Shown: positions 21,951-34,400 of the stretch, piece by piece
Numbering within the stretch: the first letter of the stretch is position 1
Layout: each line of letters opens with the position of its first letter
Source: Edaphochlamys debaryana
Lineage: Eukaryota; Chlorophyta; Chlorophyceae; Chlamydomonadales
Length of the DNA stretch: 64,000 bases
Assembly (NCBI GenBank): GCA_016858145.1
Contig: JAEHOE010000162.1
Span: forward strand, 62,001 to 126,000
Reading direction: 5' to 3'
Notes under the pieces: generated by a model
Databases searched by the model: none
Told to the model about the DNA's origin: nothing
Seen by the model: the letters and a program-made list of their open reading frames with translations, nothing else
Translations under genes and position numbers: made by a program

Positions 21951-24691
21951 TTAGGGCCGCGGCCCCGCCCTGTCGTTGCTGCTCGCCGTGCGGCCCACGC
22001 CCGCGGCCCCACCCCCGCCTCCGCTGCTCCCGGCTCCACCTCCACCCCCGCCCATCCGCGCCTCTGCCGCCATGGCCGCTGCGCTGCTGGGAGGCAGAGC
22101 GGGGGGCGCTGCACTGCCGCTGCTGCTGCTGCTGGAACCCAGAACCCGACCCGTGCCTTGGAACACCGCCGGCCGACTGCCACTGCCCCCGGCTGCTCCC
22201 GCCGCCGCCTCCACGTCATCCCCACCGGCCGCCTCGCCGCCCGTTGCCCCCGATCCGTTGGGCCGCCACATGCCCTTGAGCGCCGCAAAGCTCTTCACCA
22301 GGCCGCCGCCTCCGCCTCCGCCGCCACCACCGCCCCGCGCGCCGCTGGCTCCGGCACCGCTGCTCCCGCCGGTGCCGCCGGCATCGCTGCCGCCGGCGTG
22401 CGTGGTGTACGGCATGCCGGCGCCGCCGGGCATCATCATGAAGCTGGGCAGGCGCACGGCAGTGCTGAGGGCCCGGCTCTGCTCCAGCCACACGGTGGTC
22501 GTGCGGGGCAGCGCCAGGGGGCGGAGCATGTTCCACACCCACAGCTGACCCACCTGCCAGGGAGCGGGTGGGGTAGGGAGTGAGAGGGGCAGGCATGAAG
22601 CCACGGCTCTCTCTATCTCAGCCACACACGAGTACTGTGAAAGCACGGGCGATGTGGGTCGCGTTCTGCCGCAGTCTCCCACCCAGGCACCAGGCTGCGA
22701 GAGTCACCACCCCACCCACCAACAACCCACCAGCACGCCCGCAAGGTGTCCCAGGAAGGAGACGGAGGGCATGAGCAGCTGCCAGAACACCAGCAGCGCC
22801 CAGGGGTACAGCTGCGCGGGCACCGTGAAGAGGCCGAAGATGCTGCGCGTGGCGGCATTGCTCTGCGGGGAGGGTTTGGGGGTGTTGGGGTTTTAGGGTT
22901 GGCACGCTAGTTGGGCTCCTATCAGTCCTCTCGGCTGAGGTAGTCGAACCCCGTGAGCTGGGACTTGCAGGGGAGATCGGCAGGCTCGTGGAGCTGCCGT
23001 ACCCGTGATGTTAGCCTGGCCCTAGCGGCGCGCCCTGCTCAGCCCCCGTTACTCCCAGGAGAGTCACTAGAGTTACTCGTATCTGTCCCAGTCCCAATGG
23101 CTCGCTCTAAGGTCAACTGGCCTGCGCACCAGCATGCGGCATCAGCCATGCTGGCGCTGAGCACTCGCTCCCTCCAACAGGGGGGTCGACGGCCGCGAGG
23201 AACGAGTGTAACGGAGGAGACCTTGTGCAGGAGAGACCTGCGAGCTAGTCCTCTGCGCTGCCTCGTCCCTTCCAGCCGCTCTTGCGTCCAGTCCCGCCCC
23301 CTCTGGCTCCCAACAGCCTCTCAATCCCTTAACAACGCCCCCTGCTCGCCTGGGCACCCTGTTCCGAGTGATGCTGGTCTCCCAACAGCGAACCCCTAAG
23401 CCCCCGGTGCAGCCCCTGCTCGCCTGCGCATTGTCCACCACGATGAGGCCAAAGATGACGCCCGAGAACCCCACCGCGCAAGACATGTTGGCACCGGGGT
23501 ACACGTGGCTGGGGTGCGAAGCGGGGCGAGGACGATGGCGAGAGCGAGAGCGGGGACGAGGAAGGGGTTGAGGAGGAAGGACACGAGCTCTTCGGCAAAT
23601 GGCAGAGGAGGCCAGGTGAGGCTCAGAGGCCTTGCTGCGTCCCAGGTCCCGTGCCTGGGCACAGGTACCGTCCGCTCGGACCCCCTGCCGTGTGCTTTGA
23701 GCGCGGTGTACCCCGCCTCACCCCAGCGTCAGCGCGTAGGCCGCTGCCACGTAGATCACCCCCTCGAGGGCCGTGAACAGGAGCAGCATGTGCAGGAACT
23801 GCCGGGCAGCGGGCCAGCGAACTTGGGCACGATTAACCGAGCACCCGCCATCTATCGAGCACAGTCGCTTGGGCCCCGGTTGCAACCGCTCCGTACCACC
23901 CGCCGACTGTTGCAACCGCTTAGCGGCTGTGCCGTGCGCTCCTCCCTCAATACCCCCCGCGCCCCCCCTCACTGCTCACTGCTCACCGTTTAACTCCCTT
24001 GCCGGCTTGCCGCCACCCACCCCCCAGCCCCTCCCCACCTGCACGCTGCCCACTAGGCGCTCCAGGCTGTTGGCCATGGGCACAAAGGCCAGCATGTTGA
24101 ACGTCACGTGCAGCAGTCCCGCGTGCAGCAGCACAGCGGTGAGCACGCGGTGCACTGCGGGGCGGCAGGAGGCAGTGGGAGGAGGCAGTGGGAAAGGGGG
24201 AGGAGGAAAGGGAGGTGCAGGAGCAGGGGTAAAAGGTCAGGCGTGGCAGTGGGGGCAGGGCGCGGTGAGAGGGCCATGAGGCGACAGGGGAGGACGGGGG
24301 AATCGCGGGAGGGGGCGGTGCTTGCCTTGGAGCGAGTGTATCACAAAGTAGGGGGACAGGCAGAGCGCCGCCACATTGTCGTAGCCTGTGATGAGCTGGC
24401 AGACGTAGAGGCCGACGATAAGCGTGAAAGTGGCCCTGGGGGCGGGACAACGCCGCAGGGGCCCATGGTGCAGGGCAAGCGGGGCGGGTGGGTTGGTAGA
24501 GCGGGCAAGGTGCCACGTCCCGGCACCCGCGCGTACTTTGTGACAAGAGGCAGACCGCGATACCAGCTCGATATCGTGATCGCCAGCGGCGAGGAGGACA
24601 GACCCTGCAAGCGGTGAATGTGTCGCGAGTTGAGGCTTCCGCCCGCATTGTGCCACACAAATCACCACTGTCTCTGGCTTACATTCTGCAT
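21951..24691 (-). CDS. Rhomboid-family intramembrane serine protease
   Basis: Cleaves transmembrane substrates inside the bilayer; resembles the RHBDD1/plant RBL branch. Exons (minus): 24691-24683, 24604-24537, 24435-24326, 24154-24039, 23798-23722, 23508-23424, 22862-22731, 22553-21951; 1,200 nt, 399 aa. The start is ATG-CAG-AAT followed by a GTAAGC donor, a 9-nt coding exon giving MQNGLSSSPLAITISSW. Conserved elements: HAGLLHVTFNMLAF (TM2 His and Asn), catalytic Ser142 in AVGFSGVIFG, catalytic His194 in VSFLGHLAGVLVGQLW. Both catalytic residues are present, so an active protease is expected. The C-terminal 190 residues are cytosolic-looking, Gly/Ser/Ala-rich and low in complexity. Introns after exon 3 (CAAG|GCAAGC) and exon 6 (GCAG|GCGAGC) use GC donors. 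Divergently paired with the Tim17-family gene. Confidence 0.93.
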
Positions 24692-25315
24692 CTTGCGCAG
24701 CGCTCGCCCAGCTGCCGCGCGCTGGCGACAACTGAAGCGCGTCTCCCGCCAAGCAGGTGCCGCTACGCAGAGCTGTGCCGCATCGCTGCCGTTGATTGGC
24801 GGGCTTGACTTGCTATGCTATTAACAATAAGAGCACCAACCAGCCTGTCGGTCTAGGCGCGGTGCACAACATGTCCAGCCGACCTCGCCAGCCACGCCAG
24901 GGTTCGTGCCGAGCCTTGGCGAGGGCGGTCGCGCGGTCTCCAAACCCGCGCGCTCCCCGTTACATTCCGGTATCAGGTCTGAGTAAGTCTCTGGGGGGGG
25001 TGAACTCTGGGCCGGGGACGCGAGGCTTCGAGAGGTCGCTCCAGCCAACGCCCTGCCAACGACGCAACCCGCGCGCGCAGCCATCGCATCGCATTGCCAC
25101 CCCAGGCGGTTCATCGTCTGCATGTGCATCAGCCTGCGTCGACGGTTCGCGCGGACGGCCTTGGACGGACTTCGTGGCCCTTGCAAGCTCAATCCGGCCG
25201 GACAACCACTGGATGATGCTCCTCGCCTACGACCACATAATACATACATTTTCCGCTCATATTGCAGCATCTAGCCTAGCTTGCACCCGATCGCACCGCC
25301 GCCCTGAATAGCGCC
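24692..25315. promoter_or_regulatory. Divergent promoter region, rhomboid / Tim17-family
   Basis: 624 bp between two start codons facing away from each other, so promoters and 5' UTRs of both genes lie here. No clear TATA box is seen. A run of eight G at 24993-25000 and an A/T-richer patch at 25230-25265 are the only notable features. Confidence 0.5.
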
Positions 25316-26377
25316 ATGGCGGAGGCCAGCTCGCCTGGCAACACCATTCGCGCGACGCCGCTTAACAACGTTGCTTTTGTCACACGAACCGGCGATGAAG
25401 GCCCTTCTACGGCCACCGCACGGCCAGTTGCCGGCACCCAGCGGGCGGCTGTGGTGCCTGGATTCGGGGAGGCGGACGCGGCCTTGGAGCAGCCCTGCAC
25501 GCTGAAAGGGCTGTCCTCGGCTGTGGCGGCTGGCGTGCTGGGCTACATCTTTGGCTTCGTGCCCTCTATCTTCCGGCATCGGTCTCTGAAGCAGCTGGGG
25601 ACTTGGCACACCGAGGGCCTGGCGAGCACCAAAGCGTTCGCCGTGATGTGAGTTGAAGGCCTAGCATTTGCGCAAGGGCCTCGCAGCGGACTTTTCGTTG
25701 CGTAAGGGCTGCAATTGGGACGCAACATCTCCGCGCTACCACCGGCACCTCCGCTCGCCCCTACTACCCTCGCTTACGTCTCCGATGTAGCTGCATTCTA
25801 GAGCCAGTTGGCGAGACGGCCAGCTCAACGCCAGCTTCAGACAACCCCTGTTCGGCAGGGTCGCCACCAGCTCCCCTGCTCCCCTCGCCCCTTCAGGAGC
25901 GGCGTGTACACCACCGTGCAGTGCCTGTGCGAGCGCATCCGCCAGCAGGACGACGGCGTGAACCGCATCATCGCTGGCGCAGCTTCGGGCGCAGCTGTGG
26001 CGTACAAGTCGGGATGGCTCGGCATGCTGCAGTCCGGCATCCTGCTCGGCGTGGTCAGCTACATCTTCGACTTCGGCACAGCCCCCGCCAAGGCCGCGGG
26101 TCTGGGCCAGGGCTGCTCCTCCAGCGGCTGTAGCGTCAGCGTTGGCCGTCTGATCTCGTGCAGTCGCGCCGGCGCGGACGGCGAGTCCCAGCAGGACGGT
26201 GACCGGCGCGTGGCGGGGCGGCGGCTCCACCTCAAGCTGGGCAGCGCACACGGGCCCTCCCGCCTGCTGCGCGGGGGGCCAGCGGCCGTGCTCAGCACGC
26301 CGGTCGTCATGTGGATGGGGCCCATCGTGAACCAGGGCTACTTCACGCCGCCCGCGCTGTCCCTGGGCTCGGCATGA
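25316..26377 (+). CDS. Tim17/Tim22/Tim23/Pmp24-family membrane protein
   Basis: Four-helix protein of the family that contains mitochondrial inner-membrane translocase subunits and related plastid and peroxisome proteins. Exons: 25316-25647 (donor AT|GTGAGT) and 25897-26377 (acceptor CTTCAG|G); 813 nt, 270 aa. A Ser/Thr-rich N-terminus of about 60 residues precedes GLSSAVAAGVLGYIFGFVPS (TM1). Then follow MSGVYTTVQCLCERIRQQDD, the family signature segment between TM2 and TM3, and NRIIAGAASGAAVAYKSGW and MLQSGILLGVVSYIFDF (TM3-TM4). The C-terminal 100 residues are Ser/Gly/Arg-rich and not family-like. Which translocase it belongs to cannot be decided by eye; TIM22-type is one possibility, an HP30-like envelope protein another. 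Confidence 0.83.
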
Positions 26378-27332
26378 GGACCGGCATGGGCCGCTGGCGG
26401 CTTGGCTGGTTCGACAGCAGAGCTGCCAGTCGCTGGCCATCTGGCTCAAGAGGGCCACGGGCAGGGGCTGCTGGGCTCGCCGGGGCGCCAGGCCGGCCCC
26501 GTTGTACAAGAGTTTAGTTGCGCCAAAGTTCATTTGTGTCGTGGTTATGGTTGGTGGTGGTTGCGGCGCCCAAATTGGCCGCTGCTCGCGTAGTAGGAGT
26601 GGGCCGACCGTTGGAAGGTAGCGGGCTGGCGTGCAGAGCAAATGAGCTTTGTGTTGTATGGATGGTTCCTAGGGGGGTCCGTTAGGCGCCGTGGCGGCTG
26701 AGGCGGCTGAGGGCGAGAGCCAAGGCGGCGGGGCCCGCTCATGCGCACTAGGCCTGTAGGGCGAGACGCATGAGTGCTTTCGTGCAGTGCAGAAACGGGT
26801 ATACTGGGACACTGCTTTTGCTTGCCTTGCCATGGCCTTGTTGTTGGGGCGCACGGGTTTCATACTGTACTGGCGCAGGCTGGTACCGCCGGCGGCTGGG
26901 GCAAGGGCACGTCTCGGGGCCGTGGTACTTGTATTGAGCCGGGGGCATGCACCGCCACTGCATGCGTGTGTTTACGGAACAGCCAAGCCCGTCGGGTGCG
27001 GCCGCGGCTTGGAATCGACATAAGGGCGAAGGGCATCAGCCAATTTAGGCATTGCATGTTGGTGTGATGTTTGCGCCGGTATAAGAGCGCTTGCGGCGTT
27101 GCTTGCCGCGGCGGCGCACTGTCGGGCGAGTATGGCGCCTACTATCACTTGACGAGGTTGGCGTGCCTCTGTCTAGTTAAGCAGTGCAGTGGTGCAGAAG
27201 GAGAGGACGAGCGGGTTCGGCGGGGGCTGGGGGGCGGGCTGGCATGTGCTGGCCATGGAAAGGATTCCGCCTTCACCCTGAGAGCTATCGTGAGAGTTGT
27301 GAGGGACAATGCCCGGTCATCGGGCCATGAGC
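26378..27332 (+). other. Long 3' UTR of the Tim17-family gene
   Basis: About 955 bp without coding character, ending in a TGTAA signal at 27333. Locally less GC-rich and T/G-rich on the plus strand, as expected for a volvocine 3' UTR. Confidence 0.5.
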
Positions 27333-27337
27333 TGTAA
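27333..27337 (+). terminator. TGTAA poly(A) signal of the Tim17-family gene
   Basis: TGTAA in GCTGTAAGTTACG, the first such signal found downstream of the stop codon at 26377 on the same strand. Confidence 0.5.
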
Positions 27338-28469
27338 GTTACGTCTGCTGTACCTCTCGCCCCCTTCGCTTGTGGCCAGCTGCATGCAGTAAGGGGCGAG
27401 GCGCTTGGGGCGTCACTGCCGCATTGAAGTGGAGGTGGGCCAAACGGCAGTCAAGTCGTAGCAGCCAGAGGGGGCTGTGAGCGGTCGACTGTCTGCAGGC
27501 ATGTTGAGGTGCACGGCGTTGCGGTGATTCCGCGCGCTCCGCTTGGCCTCGAATGGTAACGCGACGAACGCGGAGCATACGTAGCCCTGCAGACCTTAAT
27601 GGACCCACCGCAGCCAGGGCCGCCGTCAACCGGGCGGACCGACAAGGCGTGCTCTGGCTTGGGGTCGAGACAGGGTCAAGACGCCTGACGCCTGCAATCA
27701 TAGGTAACCCCAAGCACACAATCCTTGGTCAGCCCCAAGACCTGGGACGAATGTATCTTACGCCAGCCGTATCCTGCACACCAGGTCCTGAGCCATGAAT
27801 GGTCCTGACTCCTGAGCCATGAATAGTATAGAGCCATACAGGTTGTTTCTTGTGTACCAGTCCGTATCTGTGTAGCCGGCCCTCCAAGTTCCCTGCAAGG
27901 CCCGCATCCTGCCGCATCAGACCATCAGTGCTTGCCGAATGTAGCACATGCCGTCACTGCAAGCAACCCTTAACTTGCCGACAACGCAACCAAGTGGGTC
28001 TCACGCAGTACGTGTCACACGCGTGCACCCAGTGTCATCATCCGAAGCAGCACAGACATACCGGTACACAATGCCGTTCGACCTGTCCTGACAGCGCCTT
28101 GCCACCAGCGCTTCTCCAGCGCCCCGCTGTTCTGCCCTCCACACAGGGACCTACTCAGCACGCGGCATTGGGACCGCCATGTCAACGTCCAAGACAATTA
28201 TCAGTCAGCAGGTACACGTCTACGAGTCCGAGGAGACGACAAGTCAACCGCAAGTCACAACTACAACCTGCCGCCTGCGCTGCCAGCCCGCGAGCACAGC
28301 GGGCCGACCTCCACACCTCCCACGCCCTCAACCCCAATCCTACGCGCAATGCCACAAGCCACCCGCGCCTGCGCCACAAAACTTGCCGCTCACGCGTTGC
28401 AACTCCCCTCCCTGCCGCTATCCGCAGCTCCATCCCGGCCTCAGAGTGCCGTCCACTGCGCTCGCACCT
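27338..28469. other. Convergent intergenic region
   Basis: About 1.1 kb between the Tim17-family poly(A) signal and the stop codon of the minus-strand TTLL gene. It must hold the TTLL 3' UTR, but no TGTAA on the minus strand is visible. Plus-strand open frames over 27850-28490 have no domain character. Confidence 0.4.
27786..27824. repeat. 15-bp direct repeat
   Basis: TCCTGAGCCATGAAT occurs at 27786-27800 and again at 27810-27824, nine bases apart. Intergenic, with no evident function. Confidence 0.85.
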
Positions 28470-31400
28470 TCACCCACCCCACCCAACGCTTTGACCAGTG
28501 CCGCGCGGCACGTAGAGCGGCACGTAGCGGCTGGACATGGCGGTGGCCGAGCGAAGCCGGCTGAGCATCGTCTCCACGTCTGCACCGCTGACGCCAGACC
28601 CGGCCTTGGCCGTCGACCCGGCCCCGTATCCGCCTTGAGCGAGGTGCGTGTTGGAGTAGGCGGTTCGGGGCGATCTCAAGATGCTGGAAGCAGCCGCCGG
28701 GGCCTCCGCACGGGCGGAAGGCACACGCGGCCGAGCGGAGCCGGAGCGGCCGCGCCGGGGCGACCGCGGGGCGGTGTGGCCGGAGCCAGGGCCGTGGGCC
28801 GCGGCGCCGCTCGCGCGCTGGCTGCCGCCGCCGCCATGCCCTGTGCCGGCGCCAGCAGCGCCGCCGTACATCGATGTGTCCAGCTCAGTGAGGCTGTACG
28901 AACGTCGGAGCATGTCGGGGTCGCCACTGGCACCGCCGCCGCCGCCAGAACCGAAAGTGCCGCTGCCGGGGCGTTGGGCCTTGTCGAAGGACTGCCTATG
29001 ACGTTCGTTCCCGCTGCCTGACCCCCCGCCGTTCCCGCCACCACTGTACCTCCCGCCTGCGTAATAGCCGCCGGCGCCGGCGCTGGCGCTTTCGGGTTGG
29101 GACCAGCTCTGCCGAGCCCGGGCCGAGGAGGCGCGCTGCGACGGGTGCTGCGGCTGCGGCGAGCGGTGGGTGCTGGGCTCTAGCGGCCGCGACGCGTCGG
29201 CGTAATTGCCGTAGCCGTTATAACCGCCGTACGAACCGTTGCCATTGCCGTTGCCGTTGTGACTGCCGTGAGAGCTTCCGTGAGAGCCGGCGCATGCGTT
29301 GGAGCCGTCGCTCGAGCCGCCTGACGCCGGGCGGCTGGCTATGGCGGCGACGACGCTGCTGCTGTCCAGCAAGCTCGAGGACCGCCGCCAAGGCGCCGAG
29401 GCGGCGCCGCCGCCACAGCCGCCAGCTCCGCCGCCGCTGGCGCCACCGCTGCCACCGTACCCGGTACTGCCGCCGTAGCCGCTGCTGCTGCCGTAACCCC
29501 CAATGCCAGCGCTGCCGCCGCCCACGAAGGCCGAAGGCGGCGGGGGCATGCCGGGAACTGGGGAGGGCCGAGGCGGGTCCCGGGGCGCATCGTCCGACAT
29601 TGATCGCCGGGCGCTGCCGCAGCCACCGGCCAGGGCAGCAACGGCGGAGGATGCAGCAGAGTAGCTGTGGGGTCTGCAGGGCAGAGAGGGGGAGGAAAGC
29701 AATATGTAAGCCGCAGCCGCGCATTTGCATAACTTTCGTTAGAGCCCTGCTCTTCGCAAGCGTCAGCTCGACCCCTCCGCGCGCCGGAGCCTGGGCAGTG
29801 CTGCGGGCGTGGCTGCGGGCCTCGACACCCTGCTGTGGGAAGGCAAAGCTAAGAACGCGTTCGTCCTCACCCCATTCCTCCCCTCCATGACCGCCCCACA
29901 CGCGAGACCCACCTAGGCGGTCTGCCGTGCCCCCGACTGGCAGGGCGGCTCGGCCGGGGCTGGGGCGCCACCGCAGCGCCTGCTTGGGATCGAGGCCGCG
30001 CATCTTGGTCCTCGTCCTCGCCCTCCCCCTCGCAAGATTCCTCTGCTCGCGCGCCAGAAGACCCGCCGCCCGCTGCCCAGCCTCCCGCATGGCCCGAACT
30101 GGGTCGGCTGCGACGCGCTGACCCTGTGCGGCTCCGCCACGACGCGCTGAACCCAACCACGCCTCCACCGACGCTCGCCCCCAGCGCAGACGATGGCCGC
30201 GGCGGCAGATGCCCCAAGGACGACGTCCGCGCCGGCGGCGACGCACCCGCACCCGCGCCTGCCCCTGCCCCATAACCCGCTCCCGCTCCTGACCCGAAGC
30301 CCGTGTCCTGCCTGGCTTCCCCTGCCCCTGCGCCGGTTGCACCTCCCGTGCCGCCCACGGACGCAGCCGGCACCGAGACCGCGGCGGAGACGGCTGCGGA
30401 GGAGGCGGTGGACGGCGGCACGGAGGAGACGGCGGCGGCGGCGTAGCCGGGGGCCCTGCCGGACATGGGCCGGGAGGCCAGGCCCAGCAGCTGAGTGCCG
30501 CTCATGGTCAGGAGCGCGAGGTCGCGGCGCCGGGTGCACCAGGCGCACTGGCAGCGCTGCTGGGGGTACAGCGCGGTAGAGGTCTGCGGGGACGGGATTT
30601 TTGGGGGTGCGGGGATTGAGGGCGGCGGCGGGGGGTCAGGTGTAGGGTCGTGGCCGAGCCGGCCAGCCAAGGCACGGTCAGGTTGCAGGGGCTTAGGGAT
30701 GGAGGGAAAGGCAGGGGCCCATGCAAGAGGCCATGCTGTGAAGGAAGCAGTCAGGCTTAGCGCACCTGCAGGATGCGATTGTAGCGCTTGCGTTGCGCGT
30801 CGGAGGCGGTCGGGAAGATGAGCCGGAACCGGCCGCCCCCGCCCTCGCCCTCGCTGTCCCCGCCGCCGCCGGCCCCGCCGCCGCTGAAGCTGAGTGCGCG
30901 GCGCGCCAGCCCCCGTGCGGCCCCGTCATGCCCGCTGCGCCCGCCAGCCCAGACAGCCGAAGCTGACGTGGCGGAGGAGGCCCCGCTGCTTGTGCTGCCG
31001 CTGCCCCACACACGGGCTCCCGACGCCAGGAGCGCTTCCGAGTGGGCCTCGAGTGCCTCCAGCGCTGCCGCCGTGGCCTGCGGATGCAGCACGGTGGGGG
31101 TCTAGGCGGTAAGCTGCGCGCACTGCCACACCGCCCAAGCGCCCCCACAGCTCCGGGCAAACCCCACGCCCAGGCCTTCGCAACTTGAGCGGATCAAGCA
31201 CCGATACGCCCCGCCCCGCCACGCAGTGCACGGCCCCGCCACGCAATGCCGTTCCCCGCCGCGCCCCGCTCGCCTGCAGGTTGCGGCTCTTGGGCGCAGC
31301 ACTCAAGGCTCCGCGCACGCCCGCGCCCACGGCCGCAGCGGTGACGGGCGCGTAGGCGGGGTGGTGGTACAGCCGCTCCGCCTGGGCTCGGGCCTCGGCC

Positions 31401-34400
31401 TGCGGGCGTATTATGGGGTACCGTGTAGGTCTCAGTCAGGGTGCCGCCCCCGAAACGACACGGCACTGCAGGGCCAAGCGGACGAGACAATGTGCGTGTG
31501 TTAAAGTCTGGCCGCGAAAGCACCGTTGCGTGCCACGCGTAGAGCTAGTGCCTGGTGCTGGCATACAGCTCCCGGGGCGTAAGGGCTCAGGCAAGACTTG
31601 CGTGCGGGCTGGGGCGCTGGAGGCCTGCCTGGAGGCCTTGCAGCCCTGGCGGTGCCCACTTCTACACCTCTCAAGCGGCGGCGCACCTCTGCGTGCAGCC
31701 GCTTGGCGTCCGGGCGTTGGTCCAGCATGAGCATGGCCCGCGCCAGCATCTCGCCCTTGACCGCACGGTCTAGCCTATGAGGTCCACAACAAGACAAAAG
31801 CAACAAGCAGGGGGTAACGTCAGGGGGTAGATCAGGGACATGCACACGCACCTGCCCTGACATACATACATGGCACCATTCGGGGCCGGTGCACTGCAGC
31901 CATGAGGCTACCAAGCTTTACACACAAGGCTACATTGCGTAGCCTCCCCGCAAAACGTCTGATACCGCACCTCGAGTCGGCCGCGAAGGAGGGCGAGTGG
32001 TTGACCTCGAGCAGCCAGGGCTGCAGCTGCGTGTCGAACATGATGTCGAAGCCCAGCAGCTCGAAGCACAGCGAGGGGGGGCAGGCGCAAGGCGCGGTGG
32101 GATCGGCGCTGTCGGCCAGGTGGTCCAGAGACGCGCTGCGCTCGGGCGGCCGCAGATACATATTTTAATCATATGTTATTGTACCGCTTACACGCAACAA
32201 GCCAATCCGCACGCCCAATAGGGCCATAGAGCAGGGGCAGGGGCGCGGAGACATGGGTGGGAGAGGTAGGTGCGGTAGGATAGCTGTAGCATAGCGAGGT
32301 CCGTAGAAGCGCTGGGCAGAAGGCCGGGAACACAGCCCGATCTTGCGACAGCCACAACCCCGGGCACGCACCAGTTGCACGCCTTGGGCGGCTGCGCCGT
32401 GGAGGACACGGCCGTGTGGTAGGTGTGTGCCAACAGGGGCTGAATCGCCATGACCGTCTTGGTGATGACGTCAGCTGTACGGCAGGTTGGTAGGGCCGTC
32501 AGGCTCGGGCTCACGCCCCAAACGTTTTTCCAGGCCCGTGCTCAGCTTTACACCTTGTGTGTCCACACCACCCCTGCCGGTAGCACTCGCGCTGCAGAAG
32601 TGCAAGCCCAGCAACACCCACCCACCTATGGCCCCACGCAGTGCCTCCTCGCTGGTGCCCTGCGCCGCCGCCACGCCCGCCAGCACCGCAGACATGGGCC
32701 GCTTGGAGCCGCCACCCGCGGGCGCCGCGTCGGCCGGCACAAAGCCCGCCGCAGCCTTGTTCACCTGCATCAGGCCGCGGAGCGGACCGGAGCGTCACGG
32801 GGTGTGTGTTCTGCCAGGCGGACGTCTCCTGCCCTCCCTCGCCCCTCTCCTCCTGCCCCCATCCTATCCACACTCTTTCGCGCCACCAACCCCCCCCCCA
32901 CCATCCCTCCCACTGCCCTGGCCTTCCCTCCGCCTCCCCCATGTCCCGCAACCTCCCACCCATCCCACGCCACCCCACCCCCCACCATCCCACGCCACCC
33001 CACCCCGCCCCTCCCCCTCCCCGCCCACCGCGTAGTTGGTGAGGTGCATGGTGGCGTGGCGCAGGTTGGCGGGGTGGGGCGGCTGGTAGGGCTCGGTGGC
33101 GAGGCGCGCGAGGCCCTGGTCGAAGAGGTGGATGCGCAGGGGGTCCACCGCCTCCACCAGGGCGTACACGCGCAGGTCGAACTTAAAGCCGTCCAGCAGC
33201 AGCGGCGAGGCCACGTAGGCCTGGGGTCAGGGGCGGAGAGGAGAGGGGGAGGGGGTTGTGGCAGGGAGTTGTAGAGAGAAGGGGGGGCAAGGCGAGGGAG
33301 GCAGGCGAGGCCACGTAGGCCTGGGAGGGGCAGGGCGGGTGGGTAGGGAGAAGGGGTTGTGGCAGGGGGCCAGGGGTTGTCAAGAACTGAGGAGGGGCAG
33401 AGAGCAGGGAGAGGGGAGCAGGGCTTGTGGCACGGAGCCAGGGCAGGGCAGGTCACGGCACGGGGGCAGGGCAGGGCGAGAGCGAGCGGCGGCGTGCTGG
33501 AGAAGCGGGAGCGAGCGAGGGAGGGCGTGTCAGCGCGTGCAGGCGAGGGAGGAGCCGCAGGGTGTGACCCCGCGGGGCCGGGCCGGCGCTGCCCACCTGC
33601 GCCACGCAGGTGCTGACGTCCCCCGCCTCCGCCAGCTGGTGCGGGAACTGGACCAGGTGGATGCCGCGGCCCTGCGTGCCCGCGCTGGGCTTGAGGATGT
33701 ACGTCACCACGCCCCCTCCACCCCCGCCTCCGCCCCCTCCGCCTGCTGCGCCCCCTCCTGCTGCGCCTGCTGCGCTCCCGCCTGCTGCGCCTGCTGCGGC
33801 CCCCGCCTGCGCCGCCTCCGCCCGGGCCTTGTTGCGGCGCAGGGCGGCCATGAGCTCGTCCAGCTGCTCGGGCAGCACCAGGGAGGGGGGGTAGAAGCGG
33901 TACTCGTCGGGGAGCTGCCGCTGCAGCCGGGCCATGTGCTTGGACAGGGCGGCCTGGGAGGCAGTGGGGGTTGGATGGGGGGGGGTGTGAGGTGAGGGGT
34001 GTGAGGTGAGGGCTGGAGACCTGGAGTGTGTGCGTGGGGAAGGCCGCGGGGGAAGGGGCAAGGGGGCAGATGACGGAAGAGGTGGTGGTGGACGGGCGTG
34101 AGGGAGGGGGCAGGTTGTGTACCGGTAGTAAGGCGGCGGGCAGGGACGTGGGGGTGGAGGCCGTGCCGGGGAGGCAGGCGGGGGCCCACCTTGCGGCAGA
34201 TCTCCAGCATGCCGGGGAAGTGGTTGAGGCGCTGGAAGGGCAGTAGCCGCTGCACGCGCTCCGCAGACACCTGCGAGCGCGGGGCGGGGACCGCGGGGTG
34301 CACAGGGGCGGGGCAAGCGAGCAGCGTCAGGCACCCGCGCTCGCCCCCGCACGTTCGAGCGCCAAGGCCTCAGCGGCTGGTGGCCGAGCCAGGGTTGGGG

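Noticed and set aside
28179..29021. 280-codon plus-strand open frame
   Set aside because: Antisense to the TTLL last exon and its 3' flank; composition reflects the complementary Gly/Ser codons.
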